The notes: a model not told the origin generated them from the sequence alone. A DNA stretch of 64,000 nucleotides from a gamma proteobacterium symbiont of Ctena orbiculata (GCA_003058495.1 QBVC01000017.1:78345-142344); one strand, 5' to 3'. Positions 38,115-47,923 are shown, numbered from the stretch's first letter. Numbers and translations: made by a program.

Positions 38115-40172
38115 TTACCTCATCTCCATCCCTTCGACACGGATGCCCTTCAGTCGTTCCAGCAGGGTCTTCCAGGCGACCTGCCTGTTTCTTGCAATCA
38201 CATCTATCCTTGGCAGTCCGGATCCCTTGACAATATAGTAGCCGCCATCCGCACGCGGCATCCCGTCCAGCTCCGCGACGTTGCCATTCAATATTGCCTG
38301 CAACTCTATTCGGTTATAGCGAAACTCTTTGAAGATACCCAGAAAAGTGGTCGACAACCCACTGCCAACCCCGTTTCCCAATGCAGTCAGATTATCCACG
38401 GCGCGCTGACTGATGCGATGGGGTATCCTATCCTTATCCGGTGTATTGAAGCGCGCCTTGAAGGCGATGGGTTCCCAACTGGCGAGATGGAGACCCGCGA
38501 TCTCCCCTTCGAGTCCGCCGGTGATGTGCCCGAATGAGAAGGTCCGGGTAATCTGGGTGAGGTCGAGGCCGGACAGCTGGAGGTCGGCGAACAGCTCCGG
38601 CACCCGGCCGAGGGGATCCTCGATCAGCAACTCGCCCACGCTGATCGTGCCGCCGAAGACGTCGACAACCAGTTCCCCATCCAACTCCAGCCTCTGCTGC
38701 TGATAGTGAACCCTGGGTATCAAACCCTGCAGCGTCCCATCCATGGGGGGCCAATCAAAGGCCTCGGCAAGGGCCTGAAGGGAGATATCCCTGAATTGTG
38801 CGCTGGTGGTCCACTGCGGCTGATCACCGAGCAGACCTTCTGCATTGAGGTGATCGATGTGCAGGGTTCCCTGCATCAGGGGCAGGGCGATCGGCGCTTC
38901 CAATCTGACCTCGCCCCGCTGCGCATGAGCCCGAACCCCCAGCTTGCCGAAGTCTATACGGTAGAGCTGTCCGCCCTCGATGCTTAGCTCTGACCTCTCG
39001 TTATGTTCCTGCCGACTCCATGCCACCCCTCCGGAAAGGCCATAGAGTGCAAACAGGCCACGCCTGTCATCGATGTTTACATCCTCGATGGAGGCATGCA
39101 GCCGCTGCAGTTCACCCTTTTTTATGCTTACCTCGGTATCCACCACCCCGGAGGCCTCAAGCTCATCCACCATGGAACCAATCAGCATAGGTTGCAGTAT
39201 CACGCCGTAGAGGGCACCCAGATCGTTGCTGCGTATCCTCAGCTCCGCATCCACCATTGCTCCGCTGGCGGTGTCGATCTCCGCCTGGCCTTGCGCCTCC
39301 ATCACGGACGGCAACAGCAAGCTGGACTCGACAATCCGCACGCGCTTGGCGCCGGGGCTCCAGTCTCCCCGAAACTCCACCAGCAGGGGTCGGTCAAGCA
39401 CCTCGACAAAGATGGGATCGGCGTAGAACTGCCCCTTTGACAGCGACAGCCTGGTACTTCCCCACCAGGCGGAACCCTTTAGCTCGGCATCGACTTGCAG
39501 GCTGAACTCGCCCTCTTCGGCAACCCGCAAGCCCTCCACATCGGCATAGGCGAAATTTGCAACCTGAAGGGTGAGATCAACCGCCTCCGCCCCAGACGGG
39601 AAACCGCTGGCCTTTGCCCTCAGCGTTGCGGAACCGGAGAAGTCCGAACCCTCCGGCAACCAGGCCGCGGTCACTGCCTCGGGAAGCGATTCGAGCCTGA
39701 TCCGTTCGCCATCGAGGACGACATCCCAGCGCCCCTCTATCAGCTCAAGTTCAACACCCAACTCACCATCCGCAAACCTGATTCCTTGAATATCCAGTGA
39801 AAGATGTTCGCTGTCGATAAATCTGCCGCTGGCTTCGAGCGCCTGCGGACCGTAGGGGGTAGCGGCGATGCCGAGTCGTCCCTTGTCGCAAACATAGGCT
39901 TTTTGATGGCGTACTACAGGACACTCCAGACGAATGCCCTTTAAGGCGCCGGGCAGGGCCTGGTGGTTCAAGGAATCGGCTGTCAGCTGGAGGCTCAGCC
40001 GCTGCGCATCGATCAGCTTGAGATCAATCCTGACATTCTCCATGGACCAGGCGGCGCTGCTCAATCTGTCCAAGGATAACCCCATCTGCAGATCCGCATC
40101 TGTGCGCTGCGGCATTGAGATCAACAAGACCAGCAGCGCAAACCCTGGGATTAGTAGGTGATCTTTAGCCAT
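38115..40172 (-). CDS. ydbH: YdbH-family intermembrane lipid transport protein
   Basis: The 685-residue product has an N-terminal hydrophobic anchor (LLIPGFALLVLLISM) and otherwise a beta-rich AsmA/TamB-like chain of the DctA-YdbH family, with the conserved C-terminal LNTPDKDRIPHRISQRAVDNLTALG region. Members form a periplasmic groove that carries phospholipids between membranes together with TamB and YhdP. It is shorter than E. coli YdbH (879). AGGA lies five bases before the ATG. The downstream gene encodes a DUF1318 lipoprotein, as expected. Confidence 0.85.
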   Translation of the reverse strand: MAKDHLLIPGFALLVLLISMPQRTDADLQMGLSLDRLSSAAWSMENVRIDLKLIDAQRLSLQLTADSLNHQALPGALKGIRLECPVVRHQKAYVCDKGRLGIAATPYGPQALEASGRFIDSEHLSLDIQGIRFADGELGVELELIEGRWDVVLDGERIRLESLPEAVTAAWLPEGSDFSGSATLRAKASGFPSGAEAVDLTLQVANFAYADVEGLRVAEEGEFSLQVDAELKGSAWWGSTRLSLSKGQFYADPIFVEVLDRPLLVEFRGDWSPGAKRVRIVESSLLLPSVMEAQGQAEIDTASGAMVDAELRIRSNDLGALYGVILQPMLIGSMVDELEASGVVDTEVSIKKGELQRLHASIEDVNIDDRRGLFALYGLSGGVAWSRQEHNERSELSIEGGQLYRIDFGKLGVRAHAQRGEVRLEAPIALPLMQGTLHIDHLNAEGLLGDQPQWTTSAQFRDISLQALAEAFDWPPMDGTLQGLIPRVHYQQQRLELDGELVVDVFGGTISVGELLIEDPLGRVPELFADLQLSGLDLTQITRTFSFGHITGGLEGEIAGLHLASWEPIAFKARFNTPDKDRIPHRISQRAVDNLTALGNGVGSGLSTTFLGIFKEFRYNRIELQAILNGNVAELDGMPRADGGYYIVKGSGLPRIDVIARNRQVAWKTLLERLKGIRVEGMEMR

Positions 40173-40279
40173 TGAAATCCTGCCGCCTGGAGTAAACTCA
40201 GAGTTGGACCCGGGTTCCGGTTCGTTTTATTTGACCAAACGACAGTCATCGGGACAGAGACTGCCTGGAGTTAGCGCAT

Positions 40280-40474
40280 ATGTTCACACCGAGAAACGTA
40301 GGCGTGGTGTTGATCCTCGTTTTCATTGTAAGTCTGGCATCATGGTCGAAGCTTCGTTTCGTCGATGAGGATGATCATGCCGAACAGCGCTGGCGTGTTG
40401 AAGATTATCCAGGTTTCACGAAAAAGGGGCAGTCTACCCCAGCCACCCGGAGCGACGGCCAATCCGGCCGTTAG
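40280..40474 (+). CDS. Possible small membrane protein
   Basis: The 64-residue frame begins with MFTPRNVGVVLILVFIVSLASWSKLRF, a credible signal-anchor helix, and ends in a polar, low-complexity tail. A GGAG element lies about ten bases upstream of the ATG. It is divergent from ydbH. The small size and lack of a recognisable family keep the confidence low. Confidence 0.4.
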   Translation: MFTPRNVGVVLILVFIVSLASWSKLRFVDEDDHAEQRWRVEDYPGFTKKGQSTPATRSDGQSGR

Positions 40475-40746
40475 CGCCTCCAGCCTGCCTTGTCAGCCAT
40501 GCCCTTGGGGCTATTCGGTGGTCGATAACTTACCAGGCGGCCAATCACTGCCGATTGCCATCCCTTCCATCCGCTGATTTTCTCTCTTTAAATCATTAAT
40601 TTAATAGTCAAGCAATAGTTCGATGATAAAGCCCCTAATAAAACAAATTGTGTGCGTATATAATAATATGCTAATTTACTTTTTCGAGGATTCTCATTCG
40701 CATGGAATACAGCTGCGTGTCTTGCGCACGAGTAAGGGGAAATATC

Positions 40747-42288
40747 ATGGCCAAAAGATCTCAAGCAACAAAAAAGCCCGCCTCTTCCAAGCCGGTTGAT
40801 AATAGCAATAAGCAAGAGAACCTGATCGAACTGGAGGGAATGCCGTCGGCTTCATCACTACCCAACGAACTCAATAACAAGATCGGTAAGATCGATACCG
40901 ACCTGGATGATCTCAGGAGCGAACTGAAAAAGACCAACCGCAGCGTCAAGACCAGCCTCACCCATCTGAGCGACAAGGGCAGCGATCTGACCTCGAAGGT
41001 CTCCGAAACCTATCAACAACTCGGCGCCCTTGACGATGCCTACAAATCCCTCACTGAAAAGTCGACGACCATCAGCAAGGATATCAAGGCCATCTCCAAG
41101 CAGATTAACCAGGTCAGCGATAAATCGGACACCGACATCGGTCTATTGAGCGATGGCTATCAGGCGTTGATCGCCCGCACCGACGAGTTGGCCAAGAAAT
41201 CGAAACAGACCACACAGACCCTGAACAAGAGCATCAAGGACAATGCCAACATGCTGCAGGAGCTCGAAAGCGCCCTGGTAGCGGAGATCGACAGCCTGGC
41301 GAAGAGCAGCCAGGAGCGGGATGAAAGCCTCGCCGACAAGAGCGCGGAGATCAGCAAGAACCTCAACCGGGCCGAAGAGGAGATAAAAACCAACCAGGCA
41401 CGCCTGCTGAAACTGCAGGAGGTGGACCAGGCGATCGAGAAGCGTGTAACCAACATCGAGGCCACCGCTGAGGAACTCGGTAAAAAGAGCAGGGAGCTAT
41501 CGAGGTCGACTACCGCCCTGAACAAGCAGACCACCCTGTTGTCTGACGCCATCGACGAGCTGCGGATCCGCACAGACGAGCACGATGATCAGATCAGCGA
41601 CCTTCAGGATCGGGTCGAAAAGGGTGCCAGGGCCCTGGTGTCGCTGATCATGGTGGAGAAACGCCATTTTCGCATTCTCGGGGCTTCGCTGGCCCTTCTG
41701 CTTGTCGCGCTGCTTGTCTTCGTCGGCTATGAAAACGCCAACTGGAATTACGAGTCGCAGATCAACACCGCCCTGCAGTCCGATATAGACTCGACCGCTG
41801 CTCATCTCGCCGAGACCGATGCACAGCTCGTCGAGCTGAGCAAACAGACGATCGCGTCCGAACAGGCGACACAGCAGGAGCTCACCGACATCAACGATCG
41901 GCTGGTGACCATCGGTGACCAGGTCGACACCCTCGATGGCCGGGTCACCAATATGCGCCCCCATCGTAAAATCGGCAATGACAACGTGATCCACGGTTCC
42001 GCCTGGGTAGCCAGGCAACCGGCAGCCAACCACACCATACATCTGGCGACGGTGAGCGATAAACAGGAGCTCTACAAGCTCGCGGAGCGCTATCACAGCC
42101 AGCTCAAGGATGATCTCGCCTATCTGCCGGTGACGGTCAGAAACGAGCAGAGATATGCGCTGATCTACGGCAACTATTCTGCCCAGGCGGATGCGGAGTC
42201 GGCCTTGAACAGGCTGCCGCCGATGATCGAGAGACATCGGCCGTCACTCCACTCGATGCAACAGGTCCAATCCTTCATCACTCGGTAA
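40747..42288 (+). CDS. Long coiled-coil membrane protein with SPOR-like domain
   Basis: The 513-residue product starts with a basic, proline-rich stretch and continues to about residue 300 as heptad-rich coiled coil (SIKDNANMLQELESAL, ELRIRTDEHDDQISDLQDRVE). One transmembrane helix follows (about 308-330, ASLALLLVALLVFVGY), then a shorter coiled coil and a C-terminal SPOR-like domain (about 430-513) with IHLATVSDKQELYKLAERY and RYALIYGNYSAQADAESALNRLP. SPOR domains bind denuded peptidoglycan at the division site; DamX has a related C-terminus. The large cytoplasmic coiled coil is unusual. AAGGGG lies eight bases before the chosen ATG. Confidence 0.8.
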   Translation: MAKRSQATKKPASSKPVDNSNKQENLIELEGMPSASSLPNELNNKIGKIDTDLDDLRSELKKTNRSVKTSLTHLSDKGSDLTSKVSETYQQLGALDDAYKSLTEKSTTISKDIKAISKQINQVSDKSDTDIGLLSDGYQALIARTDELAKKSKQTTQTLNKSIKDNANMLQELESALVAEIDSLAKSSQERDESLADKSAEISKNLNRAEEEIKTNQARLLKLQEVDQAIEKRVTNIEATAEELGKKSRELSRSTTALNKQTTLLSDAIDELRIRTDEHDDQISDLQDRVEKGARALVSLIMVEKRHFRILGASLALLLVALLVFVGYENANWNYESQINTALQSDIDSTAAHLAETDAQLVELSKQTIASEQATQQELTDINDRLVTIGDQVDTLDGRVTNMRPHRKIGNDNVIHGSAWVARQPAANHTIHLATVSDKQELYKLAERYHSQLKDDLAYLPVTVRNEQRYALIYGNYSAQADAESALNRLPPMIERHRPSLHSMQQVQSFITR

Positions 42289-42305
42289 CAGGCTCAAGAG
42301 CCGCC

Positions 42306-42350
42306 CGGGGTGGGGAATATGGCGCATTGAAGCGCAAATCCCCCACCCCG
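42306..42350 (+). other. Stem-loop after the SPOR gene
   Basis: CGGGGTGGGG pairs with CCCCACCCCG, and the enclosed loop has a smaller GCGC/GCGC hairpin. No U-tract follows, so termination is only possible. Confidence 0.45.
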
Positions 42351-42427
42351 CCCCATACAGTACTGAGGATTGTCATTGCCCAGGTTGTAACGCTATCGTT
42401 ACGCTTCGGCTATTTGGAGGATTGACC

Positions 42428-42850
42428 ATGAGTCTGGATAGAGGGACGAAAATCTATGCCGCGGTCCTGGCCATCGTCTGTCTCAGTCTGCTGCTTACAT
42501 GGATGCTGACCCTGGACATGCGGCTCGAGGAGATAGACGATATGATAGACAGGGATAGCGAGATAGCCTCCTATCCCTACCCCTTCAGAGCGCTGGAAAT
42601 CGAGGGAACCACCGCGGTGCTCTCCTCTCCCAGGTCGAACGCCATGCCCGCGGTGCGCTTTCTCGGCCTGATCAAACCGCGACTGAAAAACCTCGACGAG
42701 CAGGATCCAGCACTGATCGCAGCGCAGAAGGAGTTGGCGGAAATTCAATCCAGGGTGCGTAAACTGGTCCTCAGGCGCAACGACATCGACAGCGTCTCAT
42801 GGCGCCTGGACAAGGAGTGGTATGCCGAAAGAGGGATCCTGTTGCAATAA
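42428..42850 (+). CDS. Hypothetical single-pass membrane protein
   Basis: The 140-residue product has an N-terminal transmembrane helix (IYAAVLAIVCLSLLLTWML) and a helical, charged remainder with a likely coiled coil near LIAAQKELAEIQSRVRKLVLRR. GGAGG lies seven bases before the ATG. It follows the SPOR gene by 139 bases and may be co-regulated with it. I recognise no family. Confidence 0.7.
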   Translation: MSLDRGTKIYAAVLAIVCLSLLLTWMLTLDMRLEEIDDMIDRDSEIASYPYPFRALEIEGTTAVLSSPRSNAMPAVRFLGLIKPRLKNLDEQDPALIAAQKELAEIQSRVRKLVLRRNDIDSVSWRLDKEWYAERGILLQ

Positions 42851-42934
42851 CACGTCCTTGCCTTCAGTAACGGGCCTGTCACCCTTCAGACGCGCCCCCT
42901 GGCCCTATTTGGATTGGCGCTGTCACGACGGCTG

Positions 42935-43369
42935 TCATTGCTTCGCAGACGGCAGAATTGGCAAGCGGTCATCCTGCTCCGCCTCCGCTCGATTGCGCAT
43001 AAAATCCGCGGTGTGGAAAAACGCCTGATCCAGCTCCACCCGCAGCCTTTCATCCAGTCCCATTTCGGTCATCGCGCGACGCATGCAGGCGATCCATTGG
43101 TCCCTCTCATCGATGCCGATGCTGAAGGGTAGATGCCTGGCGCGCAGCCGCGGATGCCCATATTTCTCCACGTAGAGATCGGGCCCGCCCAACCAGCCGG
43201 AGAGAAACAGAAACAGCTTTTCACGGGAGATCTTCAGGCTTTTCCCATGCAGGTCACGCAGCTTCCTGACCTCTTCCTCCTGATCCATCAGATCGTAGAA
43301 CCTGTCGACCAATTCCCTGACCGCGGCTTCACCGCCGATTCTTTCATAGGCTGTCTGCTGTTGACCCAT
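42935..43369 (-). CDS. Group II truncated haemoglobin
   Basis: The 144-residue product has the group II signatures: YERIGGEAAVRELVDRFYDLM, KLFLFLSGWLGGPDLYVEKYGHPRLR with the proximal histidine in GHPRLR, and HLPFSIGIDERDQWIACMRRAM. Such globins bind oxygen or nitric oxide and often protect from NO. It is preceded by its own start on the minus strand and converges with the unknown membrane protein gene. No neighbour clearly links it to a pathway. Confidence 0.93.
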   Translation of the reverse strand: MGQQQTAYERIGGEAAVRELVDRFYDLMDQEEEVRKLRDLHGKSLKISREKLFLFLSGWLGGPDLYVEKYGHPRLRARHLPFSIGIDERDQWIACMRRAMTEMGLDERLRVELDQAFFHTADFMRNRAEAEQDDRLPILPSAKQ

Positions 43370-43577
43370 CGATAGATACCCTGATAACGACTTTCGCAGC
43401 CATTATACCTGTAGCAGAACAGGGATGCAGAGCGCGTCCAAGCCCGGAGTCATGCCGAGTCCGGCGACCGTCTGAAGCGGTCTATTCAATTACTATTCAA
43501 GTGGTAGTCCTGGAGCAACCGAGGCTAAAATCCCTAGCAGAAGTGACGATGCATCCGGTATTCATCAGGGTACAGAC

Positions 43578-44549
43578 ATGACTGAAGAGACGCCTTACCC
43601 GCAACAGCCAATCATCGGCATCAGCGCCTGCCTGCTCGGTCATAACGTTCGTTACGATGGCGGACATAAACGGGACAGTTTCATTACTGAGACGTTAGGC
43701 AGAGAGGTGGAGTTCCTGCCTGTCTGCCCCGAAGCGGCGATCGGCCTCGGCGTCCCCCGGCCGATGATTCACCTGGTCGGCGACCCCCTGCAGCCGCACC
43801 TGGTCGGTGTCCAGGATCCAAGCATGGATGTTACCCGCAGGATGGAAGCCTATGCGGCAGACCAGGCCAGGCAGCTGAACGGGATCAGCGGCTACATTCT
43901 GAAAAAGAACTCACCCAGCTGCGGCATGGAGCGGGTTAAGGTCTATGCCGCCGAGAGCGGAGGCCATTGTGTGAGGAAGGGCACTGGCGCCTTCGCCCGC
44001 GTACTCATGGAACAACGGCCCCTGCTCCCGGTGGAAGAGGAGGGTCGCTTGAACGATGCCGTGCTCAGGGAGAATTTCGTCAATCGTGTCTATGTCTATC
44101 GGCGTTGGCAAGACCTGCGCGCCGCCGGCCTCACACCCGCCAGGCTGATCGCCTTCCACACCGATCATAAGTACCTTGTCATGGCCCACTCCCAGGCTGC
44201 CTATCAGCGTCTTGGCAGACGCCTGTCGAAGCTGTCGAAAAGCGATCTGAGCAGGATTACAGACGACTATATTCATGAGTTGATGCCCGCCTTGAAACGG
44301 CGCGTGACACGCAAACGCCACGTCAATGTGCTGCAGCACATCATGGGCTACCTGAAGAAGCGCATCGGCAGCGATGACAAAAGGGAGTTGAGCGCCAGCA
44401 TCGAAGCCTATCGGCGGGGTGAAACACCCCTGATCGTGCCGATCACCCTGTTCAGGCACTATTTCAGAGTCCATCCGGACGAATATATGTCAAGGCAGAT
44501 CTACCTCCAGCCCCATCCGGACTCGCTGGGATTGAGGAACGGCATCTGA
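43578..44549 (+). CDS. DUF523-DUF1722 fusion protein
   Basis: The 323-residue product has an N-terminal DUF523 domain (about 10-155) with GISACLLGHNVRYDGGHKRD, LPVCPEAAIGLGVPR and KKNSPSCGMERVKVY, whose conserved cysteines suggest a metal or thiol chemistry. A C-terminal DUF1722 (YbgA-like) domain follows, with FHTDHKYLVMAHSQAAYQRLGR and KRHVNVLQHIMGYLKK. The fusion is common in gammaproteobacteria, often next to photolyase genes; none is seen here. The function is not established. Confidence 0.85.
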   Translation: MTEETPYPQQPIIGISACLLGHNVRYDGGHKRDSFITETLGREVEFLPVCPEAAIGLGVPRPMIHLVGDPLQPHLVGVQDPSMDVTRRMEAYAADQARQLNGISGYILKKNSPSCGMERVKVYAAESGGHCVRKGTGAFARVLMEQRPLLPVEEEGRLNDAVLRENFVNRVYVYRRWQDLRAAGLTPARLIAFHTDHKYLVMAHSQAAYQRLGRRLSKLSKSDLSRITDDYIHELMPALKRRVTRKRHVNVLQHIMGYLKKRIGSDDKRELSASIEAYRRGETPLIVPITLFRHYFRVHPDEYMSRQIYLQPHPDSLGLRNGI

Positions 44550-44579
44550 TCGCTCACCCAGGGATTTCCTCTAGGCCGT

Positions 44580-45050
44580 CTAGCGCTCCGTTTGTTCATT
44601 TATCTCATGAACGAAGAGTCTCGAATCGGCATCTCTCAAACGCCGGCATACCTCCCTGCCCAGATTCATGTAGATCAGGGTGTACTGCTCCGAGTCGGTT
44701 TTATAGAGCTCCCCGAGCTGTGCCGCCGTCACCCTGATGGCGCAGCTCTCATCCAGCGCCGCGACTTCCGCACTGCGCGGCTTGAAATCCATCAACGCCA
44801 TTTCGCCGAAGCAGTCGCCCTCGCTGAGTTCCCTCAGTTTATAGCGCTTGCCCTGCCAATGCCTGTAGGCGGCAACCCGGCCGCGCTCGAGTATATAGAT
44901 CGAGTTATCCAGGTCGCCTTCGCGGAAAAAAAAGCCGTCCTTCGCCACCTCGACTATCTCGGCCTTGTTGAGTATCAGCTCCAGGGTTGCTTCATTCACG
45001 GCGCCGAAGATCGGCATCCCTTGAAGCATACGCAGTCTGCTTTCCAGCAT
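44580..45050 (-). CDS. Stand-alone cyclic nucleotide-binding domain protein
   Basis: The 156-residue product is almost only a cNMP-binding beta-roll: FFREGDLDNSIYILERGRVAAY, the phosphate cassette-like GDCFGEMALMDFKPRSAEVAAL and the following helix. No helix-turn-helix or other effector domain is present, so it is a sensor that must act through a partner. The ATG at 45050 has GAGAGG seven bases upstream; a GTG 13 codons earlier is an alternative. It is divergent from the CinA-like gene. Confidence 0.82.
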   Translation of the reverse strand: MLESRLRMLQGMPIFGAVNEATLELILNKAEIVEVAKDGFFFREGDLDNSIYILERGRVAAYRHWQGKRYKLRELSEGDCFGEMALMDFKPRSAEVAALDESCAIRVTAAQLGELYKTDSEQYTLIYMNLGREVCRRLRDADSRLFVHEINEQTER

Positions 45051-45281
45051 GTTCCGGCCTCTCGTTGTGACTGACTCGTCGATCTCCACTCAGATCGCAG
45101 CGGATTGTTCTCTGGTTTCTCTTAGCATAGACGAGATATTTCCCGTGGAAGAAAGCCGCAAGGCTTAAATGACAACCAAGCGGAAAACCTGCTGGCCAAC
45201 CGGGGTAAGAGACTATATCCTCGGGAGCTCCATGACAGGTCAACCTTGGACAAGAGACGGACGACAGGAACCACGACTGCC

Positions 45282-46010
45282 GTGAATAACTCATTCGGTC
45301 TGATCATTGTCGGTGATGAGCTCCTCCTGGGTGATCGGGAGGACAGGCACCTCGCCTTTTTTCGCCGACTGCTGGGGCGCAGGGGCCAGGGCCTGCAGCG
45401 CTGCTGGGTTCTGCCCGATGAGAGGGGCAGCCTCATCGAACATTTGCGTTTTTCCATGGCGCAGGCGTTACCCGTCTTCGTCTGCGGCGGTATCGGCGCC
45501 ACCCCCGATGACTTGACCCGGGACTGCGCCGCCGCGGCTGCCGGGGTGCCGCTTAAGCCCCATCCCGAAGCGGTGGCATTGATCGAGGAGCGCTTTGGCG
45601 AAGCGGCCTACCCGACCCGCATCCAGATGGCGCTGCTGCCGCAGGGCGCCGACATCATCCCCAATCCCTACAACCGGATTCCCGGATTCTCCCTCAATGG
45701 ACACTACTTTCTACCGGGCTTTCCGGAGATGGCCTGGCCAATGGCCGAGTGGGTGATGGAACGCTTCCACCCCGCGGCCGGGGAGCAGCTGAGCGAGCGC
45801 TCGGTGCGGGTCATCGACACCCCCGAGAGCGGACTTGTCGGGATCATGGAGCTGCTCAACGAACGCTTCCCGGCGGTCAAGCCATACAGCCTTCCCAGGC
45901 TGGGGGGCAACGGCTACGTGGAACTGGGCATACGAGGCAGGGGGGATATCTCCATGGCCTTCACAGCCCTTAAAGAGGCCCTGCAGGCGCAGCGGATCCC
46001 CTTTCGCTGA
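45282..46010 (+). CDS. CinA N-terminal / MoaB-like molybdopterin-binding protein
   Basis: The 242-residue product has the MoCF-binding fold of the CinA N-terminal domain: FGLIIVGDELLLGDREDRHLAFF, FVCGGIGATPDDLTRD and LLPQGADIIPNPYNRIPGF. The CinA C-terminal amidase domain is absent. CinA-like proteins hydrolyse pyridine-nucleotide or ADP-ribose compounds. The GTG at 45282 is chosen because it gives the family's usual N-terminus; a TTG 12 codons upstream extends it. The gene starts 231 bases from the cNMP gene and diverges from it. Confidence 0.82.
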   Translation: MNNSFGLIIVGDELLLGDREDRHLAFFRRLLGRRGQGLQRCWVLPDERGSLIEHLRFSMAQALPVFVCGGIGATPDDLTRDCAAAAAGVPLKPHPEAVALIEERFGEAAYPTRIQMALLPQGADIIPNPYNRIPGFSLNGHYFLPGFPEMAWPMAEWVMERFHPAAGEQLSERSVRVIDTPESGLVGIMELLNERFPAVKPYSLPRLGGNGYVELGIRGRGDISMAFTALKEALQAQRIPFR

Positions 46011-46067
46011 ACCAAGATCCCGGAAAAAACAGTTCAGGTCCCTGCCTACGGCATGGCGCGGGTTGCT

Positions 46068-46616
46068 TCATCCGGGCGGAGGCTGATTGGCCATCGAGTC
46101 ATCCAACCCGAGCAGGGCTTCAACCACCTCGTCACTGTGCAGATCCGGATCCACCTTGCGAAACATCGCTGCCACCTTTCCTTCGGGATCGACGATAAAA
46201 GTGTGGCGCTTGGCGAACTTCAGTGGACCGAGCTTGAACAGGGAACCATAGCTTGCCGCGACCTCACCCGTCTCATCCGCCAGCAGGGGGAATGAGAGAT
46301 GGAATTTATCCGCGAATTGCAGATGGCTGGAGACGGCGTCCGTACTGATCCCCAGCAACTCGACCCCCATCCCGCGCAATCGGCCCAGATCCTGCTGAAA
46401 GCCGCAGGCCTCCGTCCGGCAACCCGGGGTATCGTCTTTCGGGTAGAAGTAGAGCACCAGCCAACGGCCCCGATATTGGCTGAGATGATGGATTGTTCGA
46501 TGCTGATCGAGCAGCCTGAATTCGGGCGCCGGCTCTCCGACGGCGATCCGGCGCGCCCCGGATGCAAATGGGAGCAACCCCGAAACAAGCGGCAACTGGG
46601 ACGAATGACGAAACAT
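46068..46616 (-). CDS. BCP/PrxQ-type peroxiredoxin
   Basis: The 182-residue product has the thiol-peroxidase fold with peroxidatic Cys in DDTPGCRTEACGFQ and a second cysteine five residues later, the PrxQ resolving position. It reduces hydroperoxides using a thioredoxin-type donor. About 25 N-terminal residues precede the domain (MFRHSSQLPLVSGLLPFASG) and are mildly hydrophobic, so export is possible but weakly supported. A GAGAG lies just before the ATG. It is convergent with the CinA-like gene. Confidence 0.9.
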   Translation of the reverse strand: MFRHSSQLPLVSGLLPFASGARRIAVGEPAPEFRLLDQHRTIHHLSQYRGRWLVLYFYPKDDTPGCRTEACGFQQDLGRLRGMGVELLGISTDAVSSHLQFADKFHLSFPLLADETGEVAASYGSLFKLGPLKFAKRHTFIVDPEGKVAAMFRKVDPDLHSDEVVEALLGLDDSMANQPPPG

Positions 46617-46887
46617 GATCTCTCACTAATCCAAGGTCGAGTACCGAGTGCTTGCCGCAACCATATCCCTTAATGATTCAAAGGCCTATTCAACATCCTT
46701 GCAGACCGCAGCATGCGACGATTTATCTGAACCAGTGTCTGAGACTACAGGCAGGCGGGCATCAGATCCAGATCCATCGCACCGGGCGCTATCCCCCGAT
46801 GCGGTTGGCAGCCTTTTTTCTCACCCTGGAGAAGCGAATCTCTATTACAATGAATCTATCACCCGGATCAACATTGGGAGAAGCGAC

Positions 46888-47850
46888 ATGAAAGTGGCAC
46901 TCTTGGGCGGCACGGGTTTTGTCGGTCACTATCTGACCGAGAAGCTGCTGCAACATGGACACACACCCAGGCTCCTGATCAGGAAGGGCTCGCCCCATGC
47001 ACCCAATCACACCCCGCCCTTCGAAACGGTAAGCGGGGATATCGAGGACAATGACGCGCTGCGCCAACTGCTGAGCGGGGTCGACGCGGTAATCTACAAT
47101 ATCGGCATTCTCAGGGAGTATCCGTCTCAGGGGATAACCTTCGAAAAGCTTCAGTACGAGGGGGCTGTCAACACCGCCGCGATCGCCAAAGAGCTTGGGG
47201 TTAAGCGTTTTCTCCTGATGAGCGCCAATGGCGTGGAACTCGGATTGACACCCTACCAGAAAACCAAGGCAGCGGCCGAGAACCACCTCCTCGGCAGCGG
47301 CCTCGAGTGGACGGTATTCCGCCCATCCGTAATCTTCGGCAATCCCCATGGAAGGCTCGAGTTCGTCTCGATGCTGAAACGGGACATCATCGACTCCCCC
47401 CTGCCCGCACCGCTCTTCTACGAGGGCCTGCTGCCCACCAATCCCGGCGGATTCGAACTCTCTCCCGTACATGTGGAGGATGTCGCGGAGTGCTTTGTCT
47501 CATCACTCGATATGGCTGAGACCGTTACCGGGATCTATACCCTCGGCGGCCCGCGAAAGCTGACCTGGAAAGCGATCCTCAGGACCATCGCCAATACCCT
47601 GGGAAGAAATAAACTGATGCTGCCGGTGCCGGTGTTCGCACCCGCGACCGCTGCCGCCGTCTTCGACCGCTTTCCCTGGTTTCCCATCAGCCGCGACCAG
47701 ATACGGATGCTGATAAGAGGCAACGTCTGCAGCGGCGAGAAGATCTTCAACCTATGCAGCATAGAGGCGCGCAGCTTTGATGAAGCGGCGCTGCGCTACA
47801 TCGCTGCGAACGACCGTCAGGGCGTGGCCGACCCGAACTCAACTGCCTGA
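46888..47850 (+). CDS. NAD(P)-binding atypical SDR (NDUFA9-like)
   Basis: The 320-residue product has a Rossmann fold with KVALLGGTGFVGHYLTEKLL as the nucleotide-binding motif, and VFRPSVIFGNPHGRLEFV plus PVHVEDVAECFV, as in the complex-I intermediate-associated and NmrA-like SDR families. It lacks the classic YxxxK with certainty. The role could be in lipid or quinone-related reduction. The ATG at 46888 has GGGAG seven bases upstream; the frame stays open for 80 codons before it without a better start. Confidence 0.82.
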   Translation: MKVALLGGTGFVGHYLTEKLLQHGHTPRLLIRKGSPHAPNHTPPFETVSGDIEDNDALRQLLSGVDAVIYNIGILREYPSQGITFEKLQYEGAVNTAAIAKELGVKRFLLMSANGVELGLTPYQKTKAAAENHLLGSGLEWTVFRPSVIFGNPHGRLEFVSMLKRDIIDSPLPAPLFYEGLLPTNPGGFELSPVHVEDVAECFVSSLDMAETVTGIYTLGGPRKLTWKAILRTIANTLGRNKLMLPVPVFAPATAAAVFDRFPWFPISRDQIRMLIRGNVCSGEKIFNLCSIEARSFDEAALRYIAANDRQGVADPNSTA

Positions 47851-47923
47851 GGCCTGAGCTTGGCTCCGCACTAGCAGCATCCCTGTTGGCAAAGCGCCCG
47901 GCGACCGCGGCCTGACGCCCGGT

